From the NCBI GenBank assembly GCA_964057225.1, contig OZ059894.1, positions 18,444,476 to 18,508,475 on the forward strand: a stretch of DNA of 64,000 nt. Direction: 5' to 3'. Each line of letters opens with the position of its first letter. Position 1 is the first letter of the stretch. This stretch comes from Auanema rhodensis. Its lineage: Eukaryota > Nematoda > Chromadorea > Rhabditida > Rhabditidae. Below, in pieces: positions 1 to 15,300 of this stretch. The translations under genes and the position numbers were made by a program. A model generated the notes under the pieces. That model made no database searches, was not told the DNA's origin, and saw nothing but the letters and a program-made list of their open reading frames with translations.

Positions 1-351
1 GTGCATTTTTAAGCTAGCGCAAATCTGATAACACAGATCGACGCAGCTTAAAAATTCGCATCGAATGCACTATACTACATTGAGAAACGCTTAATACAAA
101 AATTAGTTATGATCGTTTGAAAAATGATGCATTAGTGTATGTTGAGTTTCCATGTACACTCAACATTGCTTCCAAAAACATTTTGACAAAAATTTTTTCG
201 AAAAATTTCAAAATAATTTAGCAAAAAGTAGATCTTTTTAGATTCCTTTTTTCAAGGCAAAGACGATGGACAATGTTATTCAACGAAAAAATTAATTCTT
301 CAGGGTGAAAATCGAGGATATAAGTGTGAACTTATATCAGTTGATATCTCG
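1..351 (+). repeat. reference satellite monomer with three dyad symmetries
   Basis: One full monomer, described as the pattern for all copies. Three perfect inverted repeats are visible. (i) A nested dyad at 1-70: GTGCAT (1-6) pairs with ATGCAC (65-70), ATTTTTAAGCT (5-15) with AGCTTAAAAAT (45-55), and ATCTG (23-27) with CAGAT (34-38). (ii) ATGTTGAGT (139-147) pairs with ACTCAACAT (158-166) across a 10-nt loop. (iii) GATATAAGT (317-325) pairs with ACTTATATC (330-338) across a GTGA loop. The Polinton target CAGTTG corresponds to 338-343, at the edge of dyad iii. Cruciform formation or protein binding is inference. Confidence 0.9.
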
Positions 352-3300
352 GTGCATTTTTAAGCTAGCGCAAATCTGATAACACAGATCGACGCAGCTT
401 AAAAATCCGCATCGAATGCACTATACCACATTGAGAAACGCTTAAAACAAAAATTAGTTATGATCGTTTGAAAAATGATGCATTAGTGTATGTTGAGTTT
501 CCATGTACACTCAACATTGCTTCCAAAAACATTTTGACAAAAATTTTTTCGAAAAATTTCAAAATAATTTAGCAAAAAGTAGATGTTTTTAGATTCCTTT
601 TTTCAAGGCAAAGACGATGGACAATGTTATTCAACGAAAAAAATAATTCTTCAGGGTGAAAATCGAGGATATAAGTGTGAACTTATATCAGTTGATATCT
701 CGGTGCATTTTTAAGCTAGCGCAAATCTGATAACACAGATCGACGCAGCTTAAAAATTCGCATCGAATGCACTATACTACATTGAGAAACGCTTAATACA
801 AAAATTAGTTATGATCGTTTGAAAAATGATGCATTAGTGTATGTTGAGTTTCCATGTACACTCAACATTGCTTCCAAAAACATTTTGACAAAAATTTTTT
901 CGAAAAATTTCAAAATAATTTAGCAAAAAGTAGATGTTTTTAGATTCCTTTTTTCAAGGCAAAGACGATGGACAATGTTATTCAACGAAAAAATTAATTC
1001 TTCAGGGTGAAAATCGAGGATATAAGTGTAAACTTATATCAGTTGATATCTCGGTGCATTTTTAAGCTAGCGCAAATCTGATAACACAGATCGACGCAGC
1101 TTAAAAATCCGCATCGAATGCACTATACCACATTGAGAAACGCTTAAAACAAAAATTAGTTATGATCGTTTGAAAAATGATGCATTAGTGTATGTTGAGT
1201 TTCCATGTACACTCAACATTGCTTCCAAAAACATTTTGACAAAAATTTTTTCGAAAAATTTCAAAATAATTTAGCAAAAAGTAGATGTTTTTAGATTCCT
1301 TTTTTCAAGGCAAAGACGATGGACAATGTTATTCAACGAAAAAAATAATTCTTCAGGGTGAAAATCGAGGATATAAGTGTGAACTTATATCAGTTGATAT
1401 CTCGGTGCATTTTTAAGCTAGCGCAAATCTGATAACACAGATCGACGCAGCTTAAAAATTCGCATCGAATGCACTATACTACATTGAGAAACGCTTAAAA
1501 CAAAAATTAGTTATGATCGTTTGAAAAATGATGCATTAGTGTATGTTGTGTTTCCATGTACACTCAACATTGCTTCCAAAAACATTTTGACAAACATTTT
1601 TTCGAAAAATTTCAAAATAATTTAGCAAAAAGTAGATGTTTTTAGATTCCTTTTTTTAAGGCAAAGACGATGGACAATGTTATTGAACGAAAAAATTAAT
1701 TCTTCAGGGTGAAAATCGAGGATATAAGTGTGAACTTATATCAGTTGATATCTCGGTGCATTTTTAAGCTAGCGCAAATCTGATAACACAGATCGACGCA
1801 GCTTAAAAATCCGCATCGAATGCACTATACCACATTGAGAAACGCTTAATACAAAAATTAGTTATGATCGTTTGAAAAATGATGCATTAGTGTATGTTGA
1901 GTTTCCATGTACACTCAACATTGCTTCCAAAAACATTTTGACAAAAATTTTTTCGAAAAATTTCAAAATAATTTAGCAAAAAGTAGATGTTTTTAGATTC
2001 CTTTTTTCAAGGCAAAGACGATGGACAATGTTATTCAACGAAAAAATTAATTCTTCAGGGTGAAAATCGAGGATATAAGTGTGAACTTATATCAGTTGAT
2101 ATCTCGGTGCATTTTTAAGCTAGCGCAAATCTGATAACACAGATCGACGCAGCTTAAAAATTCGCATCGAATGCACTATACTACATTGAGAAACGCTTAA
2201 TACAAAAATTAGTTATGATCGTTTGAAAAATGATGCATTAGTGTATGTTGAGTTTCCATGTACACTCAACATTGCTTCCAAAAACATTTTGACAAAAATT
2301 TTTTCGAAAAATTTCAAAATAATTTAGCAAAAAGTAGATCTTTTTAGATTCCTTTTTTCAAGGCAAAGACGATGGACAATGTTATTCAACGAAAAAATTA
2401 ATTCTTCAGGGTGAAAATCGAGGATATAAGTGTGAACTTATATCAGTTGATATCTCGGTGCATTTTTAAGCTAGCGCAAATCTGATAACACAGATCGACG
2501 CAGCTTAAAAATCCGCATCGAATGCACTATACCACATTGAGAAACGCTTAAAACAAAAATTAGTTATGATCGTTTGAAAAATGATGCATTAGTGTATGTT
2601 GAGTTTCCATGTACACTCAACATTGCTTCCAAAAACATTTTGACAAAAATTTTTTCGAAAAATTTCAAAATAATTTAGCAAAAAGTAGATGTTTTTAGAT
2701 TCCTTTTTTCAAGGCAAAGACGATGGACAATGTTATTCAACGAAAAAAATAATTCTTCAGGGTGAAAATCGAGGATATAAGTGTGAACTTATATCAGTTG
2801 ATATCTCGGTGCATTTTTAAGCTAGCGCAAATCTGATAACACAGATCGACGCAGCTTAAAAATTCGCATCGAATGCACTATACTACATTGAGAAACGCTT
2901 AATACAAAAATTAGTTATGATCGTTTGAAAAATGATGCATTAGTGTATGTTGAGTTTCCATGTACACTCAACATTGCTTCCAAAAACATTTTGACAAAAA
3001 TTTTTTCGAAAAATTTCAAAATAATTTAGCAAAAAGTAGATGTTTTTAGATTCCTTTTTTCAAGGCAAAGACGATGGACAATGTTATTCAACGAAAAAAT
3101 TAATTCTTCAGGGTGAAAATCGAGGATATAAGTGTAAACTTATATCAGTTGATATCTCGGTGCATTTTTAAGCTAGCGCAAATCTGATAACACAGATCGA
3201 CGCAGCTTAAAAATCCGCATCGAATGCACTATACCACATTGAGAAACGCTTAAAACAAAAATTAGTTATGATCGTTTGAAAAATGATGCATTAGTGTATG

Positions 3301-6300
3301 TTGAGTTTCCATGTACACTCAACATTGCTTCCAAAAACATTTTGACAAAAATTTTTTCGAAAAATTTCAAAATAATTTAGCAAAAAGTAGATGTTTTTAG
3401 ATTCCTTTTTTCAAGGCAAAGACGATGGACAATGTTATTCAACGAAAAAATTAATTCTTCAGGGTGAAAATCGAGGATATAAGTGTGAACTTATATCAGT
3501 TGATATCTCGGTGCATTTTTAAGCTAGCGCAAATCTGATAACACAGATCGACGCAGCTTAAAAATTCGCATCGAATGCACTATACTACATTGAGAAACGC
3601 TTAATACAAAAATTAGTTATGATCGTTTGAAAAATGATGCATTAGTGTATGTTGAGTTTCCATGTACACTCAACATTGCTTCCAAAAACATTTTGACAAA
3701 AATTTTTTCGAAAAATTTCAAAATAATTTAGCAAAAAGTAGATCTTTTTAGATTCCTTTTTTCAAGGCAAAGACGATGGACAATGTTATTCAACGAAAAA
3801 ATTAATTCTTCAGGGTGAAAATCGAGGATATAAGTGTGAACTTATATCAGTTGATATCTCGGTGCATTTTTAAGCTAGCGCAAATCTGATAACACAGATC
3901 GACTCAGCTTAAAAATTCGCATCGAATGCACTATACTACATTGAGAAACGCTTAATACAAAAATTAGTTATGATCGTTTGAAAAATGATGCATTAGTGTA
4001 TGTTGAGTTTCCATGTACACTCAACATTGCTTCCAAAAACATTTTGACAAAAATTTTTTCGAAAAATTTCAAAATAATTTAGCAAAAAGTAGATCTTTTT
4101 AGATTCCTTTTTTCAAGGCAAAGACGATGGCCAATGTTATTCAACGAAAAAATTAATTCTTCAGGGTGAAAATCGAGGATATAAGTGTGAACTTATATCA
4201 GTTGATATCTCGGTGCATTTTTAAGCTAGCGCAAATCTGATAACACAGATCGACGCAGCTTAAAAATCCGCATCGAATGCACTATACCACATTGAGAAAC
4301 GCTTAAAACAAAAATTAGTTATGATCGTTTGAAAAATGATGCATTAGTGTATGTTGAGTTTCCATGTACACTCAACATTGCTTCCAAAAACATTTTGACA
4401 AAAATTTTTTCGAAAAATTTCAAAATAATTTAGCAAAAAGTAGATGTTTTTAGATTCCTTTTTTCAAGGCAAAGACGATGGACAATGTTATTCAACGAAA
4501 AAAATAATTCTTCAGGGTGAAAATCGAGGATATAAGTGTGAACTTATATCAGTTGATATCTCGGTGCATTTTTAAGCTAGCGCAAATCTGATAACACAGA
4601 TCGACGCAGCTTAAAAATTCGCATCGAATGCACTATACTACATTGAGAAACGCTTAATACAAAAATTAGTTATGATCGTTTGAAAAATGATGCATTAGTG
4701 TATGTTGAGTTTCCATGTACACTCAACATTGCTTCCAAAAACATTTTGACAAAAATTTTTTCGAAAAATTTCAAAATAATTTAGCAAAAAGTAGATGTTT
4801 TTAGATTCCTTTTTTCAAGGCAAAGACGATGGACAATGTTATTCAACGAAAAAAATAATTCTTCAGGGTGAAAATCGAGGATATAAGTGTGAACTTATAT
4901 CAGTTGATATCTCGGTGCATTTTTAAGCTAGCGCAAATCTGATAACACAGATCGACGCAGCTTAAAAATTCGCATCGAATGCACTATACTACATTGAGAA
5001 ACGCTTAATACAAAAATTAGTTATGATCGTTTGAAAAATGATGCATTAGTGTATGTTGAGTTTCCATGTACACTCAACATTGCTTCCAAAAACATTTTGA
5101 CAAAAATTTTTTCGAAAAATTTCAAAATAATTTAGCAAAAAGTAGATGTTTTTAGATTCCTTTTTTCAAGGCAAAGACGATGGACAATGTTATTCAACGA
5201 AAAAATTGATTCTTCAGGGTGAAAATCGAGGATATAAGTGTGAACTTATATCAGTTGATATCTCGGTGCATTTTTAAGCTAGCGCAAATCTGATAACACA
5301 GATCGACGCAGCTTAACAATTCGCATCGAATGCACTATACTACATTGAGAAACGCTTAATACAAAAATTAGTTATGATCGTTTGAAAAATGATGCATTAG
5401 TGTATGTTGAGTTTCCATGTACACTCAACATTGCTTCCAAAAACATTTTGACAAAAATTTTTTCGAAAAATTTCAAAATAATTTAGCAAAAAGTAGATGT
5501 TTTTAGATTCCTTTTTTCAAGGCAAAGAGGATGGACAATGTTATTCAACGAAAAAATTAATTCTTCAGGGTGAAAATCGAGGATATAAGTGTAAACTTAT
5601 ATCAGTTGATATCTCGGTGCATTTTTAAGCTAGCGCAAATCTGATAACACAGATCGACGCAGCTTAAAAATCCGCATCGAATGCACTATACCACATTGAG
5701 AAACGCTTAAAACAAAAATTAGTTATGATCGTTTGAAAAATGATGCATTAGTGTATGTTGAGTTTCCATGTACACTCAACATTGCTTCCAAAAACATTTT
5801 GACAAAAATTTTTTCGAAAAATTTCAAAATAATTTAGCAAAAAGTAGATGTTTTTAGATTCCTTTTTTCAAGGCAAAGACGATGGACAATGTTATTCAAC
5901 GAAAAAATTAATTCTTCAGGGTGAAAATCGAGGATATAAGTGTGAACTTATATCAGTTGATATCTCGGTGCATTTTTAAGCTAGCGCAAATCTGATAACA
6001 CAGATCGACGCAGCTTAACAATTCGCATCGAATGCACTATACTACATTGAGAAACGCTTAATACAAAAATTAGTTATGATCGTTTGAAAAATGATGCATT
6101 AGTGTATGTTGAGTTTCCATGTACACTCAACATTGCTTCCAAAAACATTTTGACAAAAATTTTTTCGAAAAATTTCAAAATAATTTAGCAAAAAGTAGAT
6201 GTTTTTAGATTCCTTTTTTCAAGGCAAAGACGATGGACAATGTTATTCAACGAAAAAATTAATTCTTCAGGGTGAAAATCGAGGATATAAGTGTGAACTT

Positions 6301-9300
6301 ATATCAGTTGATATCTCGGTGCATTTTTAAGCTAGCGCAAATCTGATAACACAGATCGACGCAGCTTAAAAATCCGCATCGAGTGCACTATACCACATTG
6401 AGAAACGCTTAAAACAAAAATTAGTTATGATCGTTTGAAAAATGATGCATTAGTGTATGTTGAGTTTCCATGTACACTCAACATTGCTTCCAAAAACATT
6501 TTGACAAAAATTTTTTCGAAAAATTTCAAAATAATTTAGCAAAAAGTAGATGTTTTTAGATTCCTTTTTTCAAGGCAAAGACGATGGACAATGTTATTCA
6601 ACGAAAAAAATAATTCTTCAGGGTGAAAATCGAGGATATAAGTGTGAACTTATATCAGTTGATATCTCGGTGCATTTTTAAGCTAGCGCAAATCTGATAA
6701 CACAGATCGACGCAGCTTAAAGATTCGCATCGAATGCACTATACTACATTGAGAAACGCTTAATACAAAAATTAGTTATGATCGTTTGAAAAATGATGCA
6801 TTAGTGTATGTTGAGTTTCCATGTACACTCAACATTGCTTCCAAAAACATTTTGACAAAAATTTTTTCGAAAAATTTCAAAATAATTTAGCAAAAAGTAG
6901 ATGTTTTTAGATTCCTTTTTTCAAGGCAAAGACGATGGACAATGTTATTCAACGAAAAAAATAATTCTTCAGGGTGAAAATCGAGGATATAAGTGTGAAC
7001 TTATATCAGTTGATATCTCGGTGCATTTTTAAGCTAGCGCAAATCTGATAACACAGATCGACGCAGCTTAAAAATTCGCATCGAATGCACTATACTACAT
7101 TGAGAAACGCTTAATACAAAAATTAGTTATGATCGTTTGAAAAATGATGCATTAGTGTATGTTGAGTTTCCATGTACACTCAACATTGCTTCCAAAAACA
7201 TTTTGACAAAAATTTTTTCGAAAAATTTCAAAATAATTTAGCAAAAAGTAGATGTTTTTAGATTCCTTTTTTTAAGGCAAAGACGATGGACAATGTTATT
7301 CAACGAAAAAATTAATTCTTCAGGGTGAAAATCGAGGATATAAGTGTGAACTTATATCAGTTGATATCTCGGTGCATTTTTAAGCTAGCGCAAATCTGAT
7401 AACACAGATCGACGCAGCTTAAAAATTCGCATCGAATACACTATACTACATTGAGAAACGCTTAATACAAAAATTAGTTATGATCGTTTGAAAAATGATG
7501 CATTAGTGTATGTTGAGTTTCCATGTACACTCAACATTGCTTCCAAAAACATTTTGACAAAAATTTTTTCGAAAAATTTCAAAATAATTTAGCAAAAAGT
7601 AGATCTTTTTAGATTCCTTTTTTCGAGGCAAAGACGATGGACAATGTTATTCAACGAAAAAATTAATTCTTCAGGGTGAAAATCGAGGATATAAGTGTGA
7701 ACTTATATCAGTTGATATCTCGGTGCATTTTTAAGCTAGCGCAAATCTGATAACACAGATCGACGCAGCTTAACAATTCGCATCGAATGCACTATACTAC
7801 ATTGAGAAACGCTTAATACAAAAATTAGTTATGATCGTTTGAAAAATGATGCATTAGTGTATGTTGAGTTTCCATGTACACTCAACATTGCTTCCAAAAA
7901 CATTTTGACAAAAATTTTTTCGAAAAATTTCAAAATAATTTAGCAAAAAGTAGATGTTTTTAGATTCCTTTTTTCAAGGCAAAGACGATGGACAATGTTA
8001 TTCAACGAAAAAATTAATTCTTCAGGGTGAAAATCGAGGATATAAGTGTGAACTTATATCAGTTGATATCTCGGTGCATTTTTAAGCTAGCGCAAATCTG
8101 ATAACACAGATCGACGCAGCTTAAAAATCCGCATCGAATGCACTATACCACATTGAGAAACGCTTAAAACAAAAATTAGTTATGATCGTTTGAAAAATGA
8201 TGCATTAGTGTATGTTGAGTTTCCATGTACACTCAACATTGCTTCCAAAAACATTTTGACAAAAATTTTTTCGAAAAATTTCAAAATAATTTAGCAAAAA
8301 GTAGATGTTTTTAGATTCCTTTTTTCAAGGCAAAGACGATGGACAATGTTATTCAACGAAAAAATTAATTCTTCAGGGTGAAAATCGAGGATATAAGTGT
8401 GAACTTATATCAGTTGATATCTCGGTGCATTTTTAAGCTAGCGCAAATCTGATAACACAGATCGACGCAGCTTAAAAATCCGCATCGAATGCACTATACC
8501 ACATTGAGAAACGCTTAAAACAAAAATTAGTTATGATCGTTTGAAAAATGATGCATTAGTGTATGTTGAGTTTCCATGTACACTCAACATTGCTTCCAAA
8601 AACATTTTGACAAAAATTTTTTCGAAAAATTTCAAAATAATTTAGCAAAAAGTAGATGTTTTTAGATTCCTTTTTTCAAGGCAAAGACGATGGACAATGT
8701 TATTCAACGAAAAAAATAATTCTTCAGGGTGAAAATCGAGGATATAAGTGTGAACTTATATCAGTTGATATCTCGGTGCATTTTTAAGCTAGCGCAAATC
8801 TGATAACACAGATCGACGCAGCTTAAAGATTCGCATCGAATGCACTATACTACATTGAGAAACGCTTAATACAAAAATTAGTTATGATCGTTTGAAAAAT
8901 GATGCATTAGTGTATGTTGAGTTTCCATGTACACTCAACATTGCTTCCAAAAACATTTTGACAAAAATTTTTTCGAAAAATTTCAAAATAATTTAGCAAA
9001 AAGTAGATGTTTTTAGATTCCTTTTTTCAAGGCAAAGACGATGGACAATGTTATTCAACGAAAAAAATAATTCTTCAGGGTGAAAATCGAGGATATAAGT
9101 GTGAACTTATATCAGTTGATATCTCGGTGCATTTTTAAGCTAGCGCAAATCTGATAACACAGATCGACGCAGCTTAAAAATTCGCATCGAATGCACTATA
9201 CTACATTGAGAAACGCTTAATACAAAAATTAGTTATGATCGTTTGAAAAATGATGCATTAGTGTATGTTGAGTTTCCATGTACACTCAACATTGCTTCCA

Positions 9301-12300
9301 AAAACATTTTGACAAAAATTTTTTCGAAAAATTTCAAAATAATTTAGCAAAAAGTAGATGTTTTTAGATTCCTTTTTTCAAGGCAAAGACGATGGACAAT
9401 GTTATTCAACGAAAAAAATAATTCTTCAGGGTGAAAATCGAGGATATAAGTGTGAACTTATATCAGTTGATATCTCGGTGCATTTTTAAGCTAGCGCAAA
9501 TCTGATAACACAGATCGACGCAGCTTAAAAATTCGCATCGAATGCACTATACTACATTGAGAAACGCTTAATACAAAAATTAGTTATGATCGTTTGAAAA
9601 ATGATGCATTAGTGTATGTTGAGTTTCCATGTACACTCAACATTGCTTCCAAAAACATTTTGACAAAAATTTTTTCGAAAAATTTCAAAATAATTTAGCA
9701 AAAAGTAGATGTTTTTAGATTCCTTTTTTTAAGGCAAAGACGATGGACAATGTTATTCAACGAAAAAATTAATTCTTCAGGGTGAAAATCGAGGATATAA
9801 GTGTGAACTTATATCAGTTGATATCTCGGTGCATTTTTAAGCTAGCGCAAATCTGATAACACAGATCGACGCAGCTTAAAAATTCGCATCGAATGCACTA
9901 TACTACATTGAGAAACGCTTAATACAAAAATTAGTTATGATCGTTTGAAAAATGATGCATTAGTGTATGTTGAGTTTCCATGTACACTCAACATTGCTTC
10001 CAAAAACATTTTGACAAAAATTTTTTCGAAAAATTTCAAAATAATTTAGCAAAAAGTAGATGTTTTTAGATTCCTTTTTTTAAGGCAAAGACGATGGACA
10101 ATGTTATTCAACGAAAAAATTAATTCTTCAGGGTGAAAATCGAGGATATAAGTGTGAACTTATATCAGTTGATATCTCGGTGCATTTTTAAGCTAGCGCA
10201 AATCTGATAACACAGATCGACGCAGCTTAAAAATTCGCATCGAATGCACTATACTACATTGAGAAACGCTTAATACAAAAATTAGTTATGATCGTTTGAA
10301 AAATGATGCATTAGTGTATGTTGAGTTTCCATGTACACTCAACATTGCTTCCAAAAACATTTTGACAAAAATTTTTTCGAAAAATTTCAAAATAATTTAG
10401 CAAAAAGTAGATGTTTTTAGATTCCTTTTTTTAAGGCAAAGACGATGGACAATGTTATTCAACGAAAAAATTAATTCTTCAGGGTGAAAATCGAGGATAT
10501 AAGTGTGAACTTATATCAGTTGATATCTCGGTGCATTTTTAAGCTAGCGCAAATCTGATAACACAGATCGACGCAGCTTAAAAATTCGCATCGAATGCAC
10601 TATACTACATTGAGAAACGCTTAATACAAAAATTAGTTATGATCGTTTGAAAAATGATGCATTAGTGTATGTTGAGTTTCCATGTACACTCAACATTGCT
10701 TCCAAAAACATTTTGACAAAAATTTTTTCGAAAAATTTCAAAATAATTTAGCAAAAAGTAGATGTTTTTAGATTCCTTTTTTCAAGGCAAAGACGATGGA
10801 CAATGTTATTCAACGAAAAAATTAATTCTTCAGGGTGAAAATCGAGGATATAAGTGTGAACTTATATCAGTTGATATCTCGGTGCATTTTTAAGCTAGCG
10901 CAAATCTGATAACACAGATCGACGCAGCTTAAAAATTCGCATCGAATGCACTATACTACATTGAGAAACGCTTAATACAAAAATTAGTTATGATCGTTTG
11001 AAAAATGATGCATTAGTGTATGTTGAGTTTCCATGTACACTCAACATTGCTTCCAAAAACATTTTGACAAAAATTTTTTCGAAAAATTTCAAAATAATTT
11101 AGCAAAAAGTAGATGTTTTTAGATTCCTTTTTTCAAGGCAAAGACGATGGACAATGTTATTCAACGAAAAAATTAATTCTTCAGGGTGAAAATCGAGGAT
11201 ATAAGTGTGAACTTATATCAGTTGATATCTCGGTGCATTTTTAAGCTAGCGCAAATCTGATAACACAGATCGACGCAGCTTAAAAATTCGCATCGAATGC
11301 ACTATACTACATTGAGAAACGCTTAATACAAAAATTAGTTATGATCGTTTGAAAAATGATGCATTAGTGTATGTTGAGTTTCCATGTACACTCAACATTG
11401 CTTCCAAAAACATTTTGACAAAAATTTTTTCGAAAAATTTCAAAATAATTTAGCAAAAAGTAGATGTTTTTAGATTCCTTTTTTCAAGGCAAAGACGATG
11501 GACAATGTTATTCAACGAAAAAATTAATTCTTCAGGGTGAAAATCGAGGATATAAGTGTGAACTTATATCAGTTGATATCTCGGTGCATTTTTAAGCTAG
11601 CGCAAATCTGATAACACAGATCGACGCAGCTTAAAAATTCGCATCGAATGCACTATACTACATTGAGAAACGCTTAATACAAAAATTAGTTATGATCGTT
11701 TGAAAAATGATGCATTAGTGTATGTTGAGTTTCCATGTACACTCAACATTGCTTCCAAAAACATTTTGACAAAAATTTTTTCGAAAAATTTCAAAATAAT
11801 TTAGCAAAAAGTAGATGTTTTTAGATTCCTTTTTTCAAGGCAAAGACGATGGACAATGTTATTCAACGAAAAAATTAATTCTTCAGGGTGAAAATCGAGG
11901 ATATAAGTGTGAACTTATATCAGTTGATATCTCGGTGCATTTTTAAGCTAGCGCAAATCTGATAACACAGATCGACGCAGCTTAAAAATCCGCATCGAAT
12001 GCACTATACCACATTGAGAAACGCTTAAAACAAAAATTAGTTATGATCGTTTGAAAAATGATGCATTAGTGTATGTTGAGTTTCCATGTACACTCAACAT
12101 TGCTTCCAAAAACATTTTGACAAAAATTTTTTCGAAAAATTTCAAAATAATTTAGCAAAAAGTAGATGTTTTTAGATTCCTTTTTTCAAGGCAAAGACGA
12201 TGGACAATGTTATTCAACGAAAAAAATAATTCTTCAGGGTGAAAATCGAGGATATAAGTGTGAACTTATATCAGTTGATATCTCGGTGCATTTTTAAGCT

Positions 12301-15300
12301 AGCGCAAATCTGATAACACAGATCGACGCAGCTTAAAAATCCGCATCGAATGCACTATACCACATTGAGAAACGCTTAAAACAAAAATTAGTTATGATCG
12401 TTTGAAAAATGATGCATTAGTGTATGTTGAGTTTCCATGTACACTCAACATTGCTTCCAAAAACATTTTGACAAAAATTTTTTCGAAAAATTTCAAAATA
12501 ATTTAGCAAAAAGTAGATGTTTTTAGATTCCTTTTTTCAAGGCAAAGACGATGGACAATGTTATTCAACGAAAAAATTAATTCTTCAGGGTGAAAATCGA
12601 GGATATAAGTGTGAACTTATATCAGTTGATATCTCGGTGCATTTTTAAGCTAGCGCAAATCTGATAACACAGATCGACGCAGCTTAAAAATTCGCATCGA
12701 ATGCACTATACTACATTGAGAAACGCTTAATACAAAAATTAGTTATGATCGTTTGAAAAATGATGCATTAGTGTATGTTGAGTTTCCATGTACACTCAAC
12801 ATTGCTTCCAAAAACATTTTGACAAAAATTTTTTCGAAAAATTTCAAAATAATTTAGCAAAAAGTAGATGTTTTTAGATTCCTTTTTTCAAGGCAAAGAC
12901 GATGGACAATGTTATTCAACGAAAAAAATAATTCTTCAGGGTGAAAATCGAGGATATAAGTGTGAACTTATATCAGTTGATATCTCGGTGCATTTTTAAG
13001 CTAGCGCAAATCTGATAACACAGATCGACGCAGCTTAAAAATCCGCATCGAATGCACTATACCACATTGAGAAACGCTTAAAACAAAAATTAGTTATGAT
13101 CGTTTGAAAAATGATGCATTAGTGTATGTTGAGTTTCCATGTACACTCAACATTGCTTCCAAAAACATTTTGACAAAAATTTTTTCGAAAAATTTCAAAA
13201 TAATTTAGCAAAAAGTAGATGTTTTTAGATTCCTTTTTTCAAGGCAAAGACGATGGACAATGTTATTCAACGAAAAAATTAATTCTTCAGGGTGAAAATC
13301 GAGGATATAAGTGTGAACTTATATCAGTTGATATCTCGGTGCATTTTTAAGCTAGCGCAAATCTGATAACACAGATCGACGCAGCTTAAAAATCCGCATC
13401 GAATGCACTATACCACATTGAGAAACGCTTAAAACAAAAATTAGTTATGATCGTTTGAAAAATGATGCATTAGTGTATGTTGAGTTTCCATGTACACTCA
13501 ACATTGCTTCCAAAAACATTTTGACAAAAATTTTTTCGAAAAATTTCAAAATAATTTAGCAAAAAGTAGATGTTTTTAGATTCCTTTTTTCAAGGCAAAG
13601 ACGATGGACAATGTTATTCAACGAAAAAATTAATTCTTCAGGGTGAAAATCGAGGATATAAGTGTGAACTTATATCAGTTGATATCTCGGTGCATTTTTA
13701 AGCTAGCGCAAATCTGATAACACAGATCGACGCAGCTTAAAAATCCGCATCGAATGCACTATACCACATTGAGAAACGCTTAAAACAAAAATTAGTTATG
13801 ATCGTTTGAAAAATGATGCATTAGTGTATGTTGAGTTTCCATGTACACTCAACATTGCTTCCAAAAACATTTTGACAAAAATTTTTTCGAAAAATTTCAA
13901 AATAATTTAGCAAAAAGTAGATGTTTTTAGATTCCTTTTTTCAAGGCAAAGACGATGGACAATGTTATTCAACGAAAAAAATAATTCTTCAGGGTGAAAA
14001 TCGAGGATATAAGTGTGAACTTATATCAGTTGATATCTCGGTGCATTTTTAAGCTAGCGCAAATCTGATAACACAGATCGACGCAGCTTAAAAATCCGCA
14101 TCGAATGCACTATACCACATTGAGAAACGCTTAAAACAAAAATTAGTTATGATCGTTTGAAAAATGATGCATTAGTGTATGTTGAGTTTCCATGTACACT
14201 CAACATTGCTTCCAAAAACATTTTGACAAAAATTTTTTCGAAAAATTTCAAAATAATTTAGCAAAAAGTAGATGTTTTTAGATTCCTTTTTTCAAGGCAA
14301 AGACGATGGACAATGTTATTCAACGAAAAAATTAATTCTTCAGGGTGAAAATCGAGGATATAAGTGTGAACTTATATCAGTTGATATCTCGGTGCATTTT
14401 TAAGCTAGCGCAAATCTGATAACACAGATCGACGCAGCTTAAAAATCCGCATCGAATGCACTATACCACATTGAGAAACGCTTAAAACAAAAATTAGTTA
14501 TGATCGTTTGAAAAATGATGCATTAGTGTATGTTGAGTTTCCATGTACACTCAACATTGCTTCCAAAAACATTTTGACAAAAATTTTTTCGAAAAATTTC
14601 AAAATAATTTAGCAAAAAGTAGATGTTTTTAGATTCCTTTTTTCAAGGCAAAGACGATGGACAATGTTATTCAACGAAAAAAATAATTCTTCAGGGTGAA
14701 AATCGAGGATATAAGTGTGAACTTATATCAGTTGATATCTCGGTGCATTTTTAAGCTAGCGCAAATCTGATAACACAGATCGACGCAGCTTAAAAATCCG
14801 CATCGAATGCACTATACCACATTGAGAAACGCTTAAAACAAAAATTAGTTATGATCGTTTGAAAAATGATGCATTAGTGTATGTTGAGTTTCCATGTACA
14901 CTCAACATTGCTTCCAAAAACATTTTGACAAAAATTTTTTCGAAAAATTTCAAAATAATTTAGCAAAAAGTAGATGTTTTTAGATTCCTTTTTTCAAGGC
15001 AAAGACGATGGACAATGTTATTCAACGAAAAAATTAATTCTTCAGGGTGAAAATCGAGGATATAAGTGTGAACTTATATCAGTTGATATCTCGGTGCATT
15101 TTTAAGCTAGCGCAAATCTGATAACACAGATCGACGCAGCTTAAAAATCCGCATCGAATGCACTATACCACATTGAGAAACGCTTAAAACAAAAATTAGT
15201 TATGATCGTTTGAAAAATGATGCATTAGTGTATGTTGAGTTTCCATGTACACTCAACATTGCTTCCAAAAACATTTTGACAAAAATTTTTTCGAAAAATT

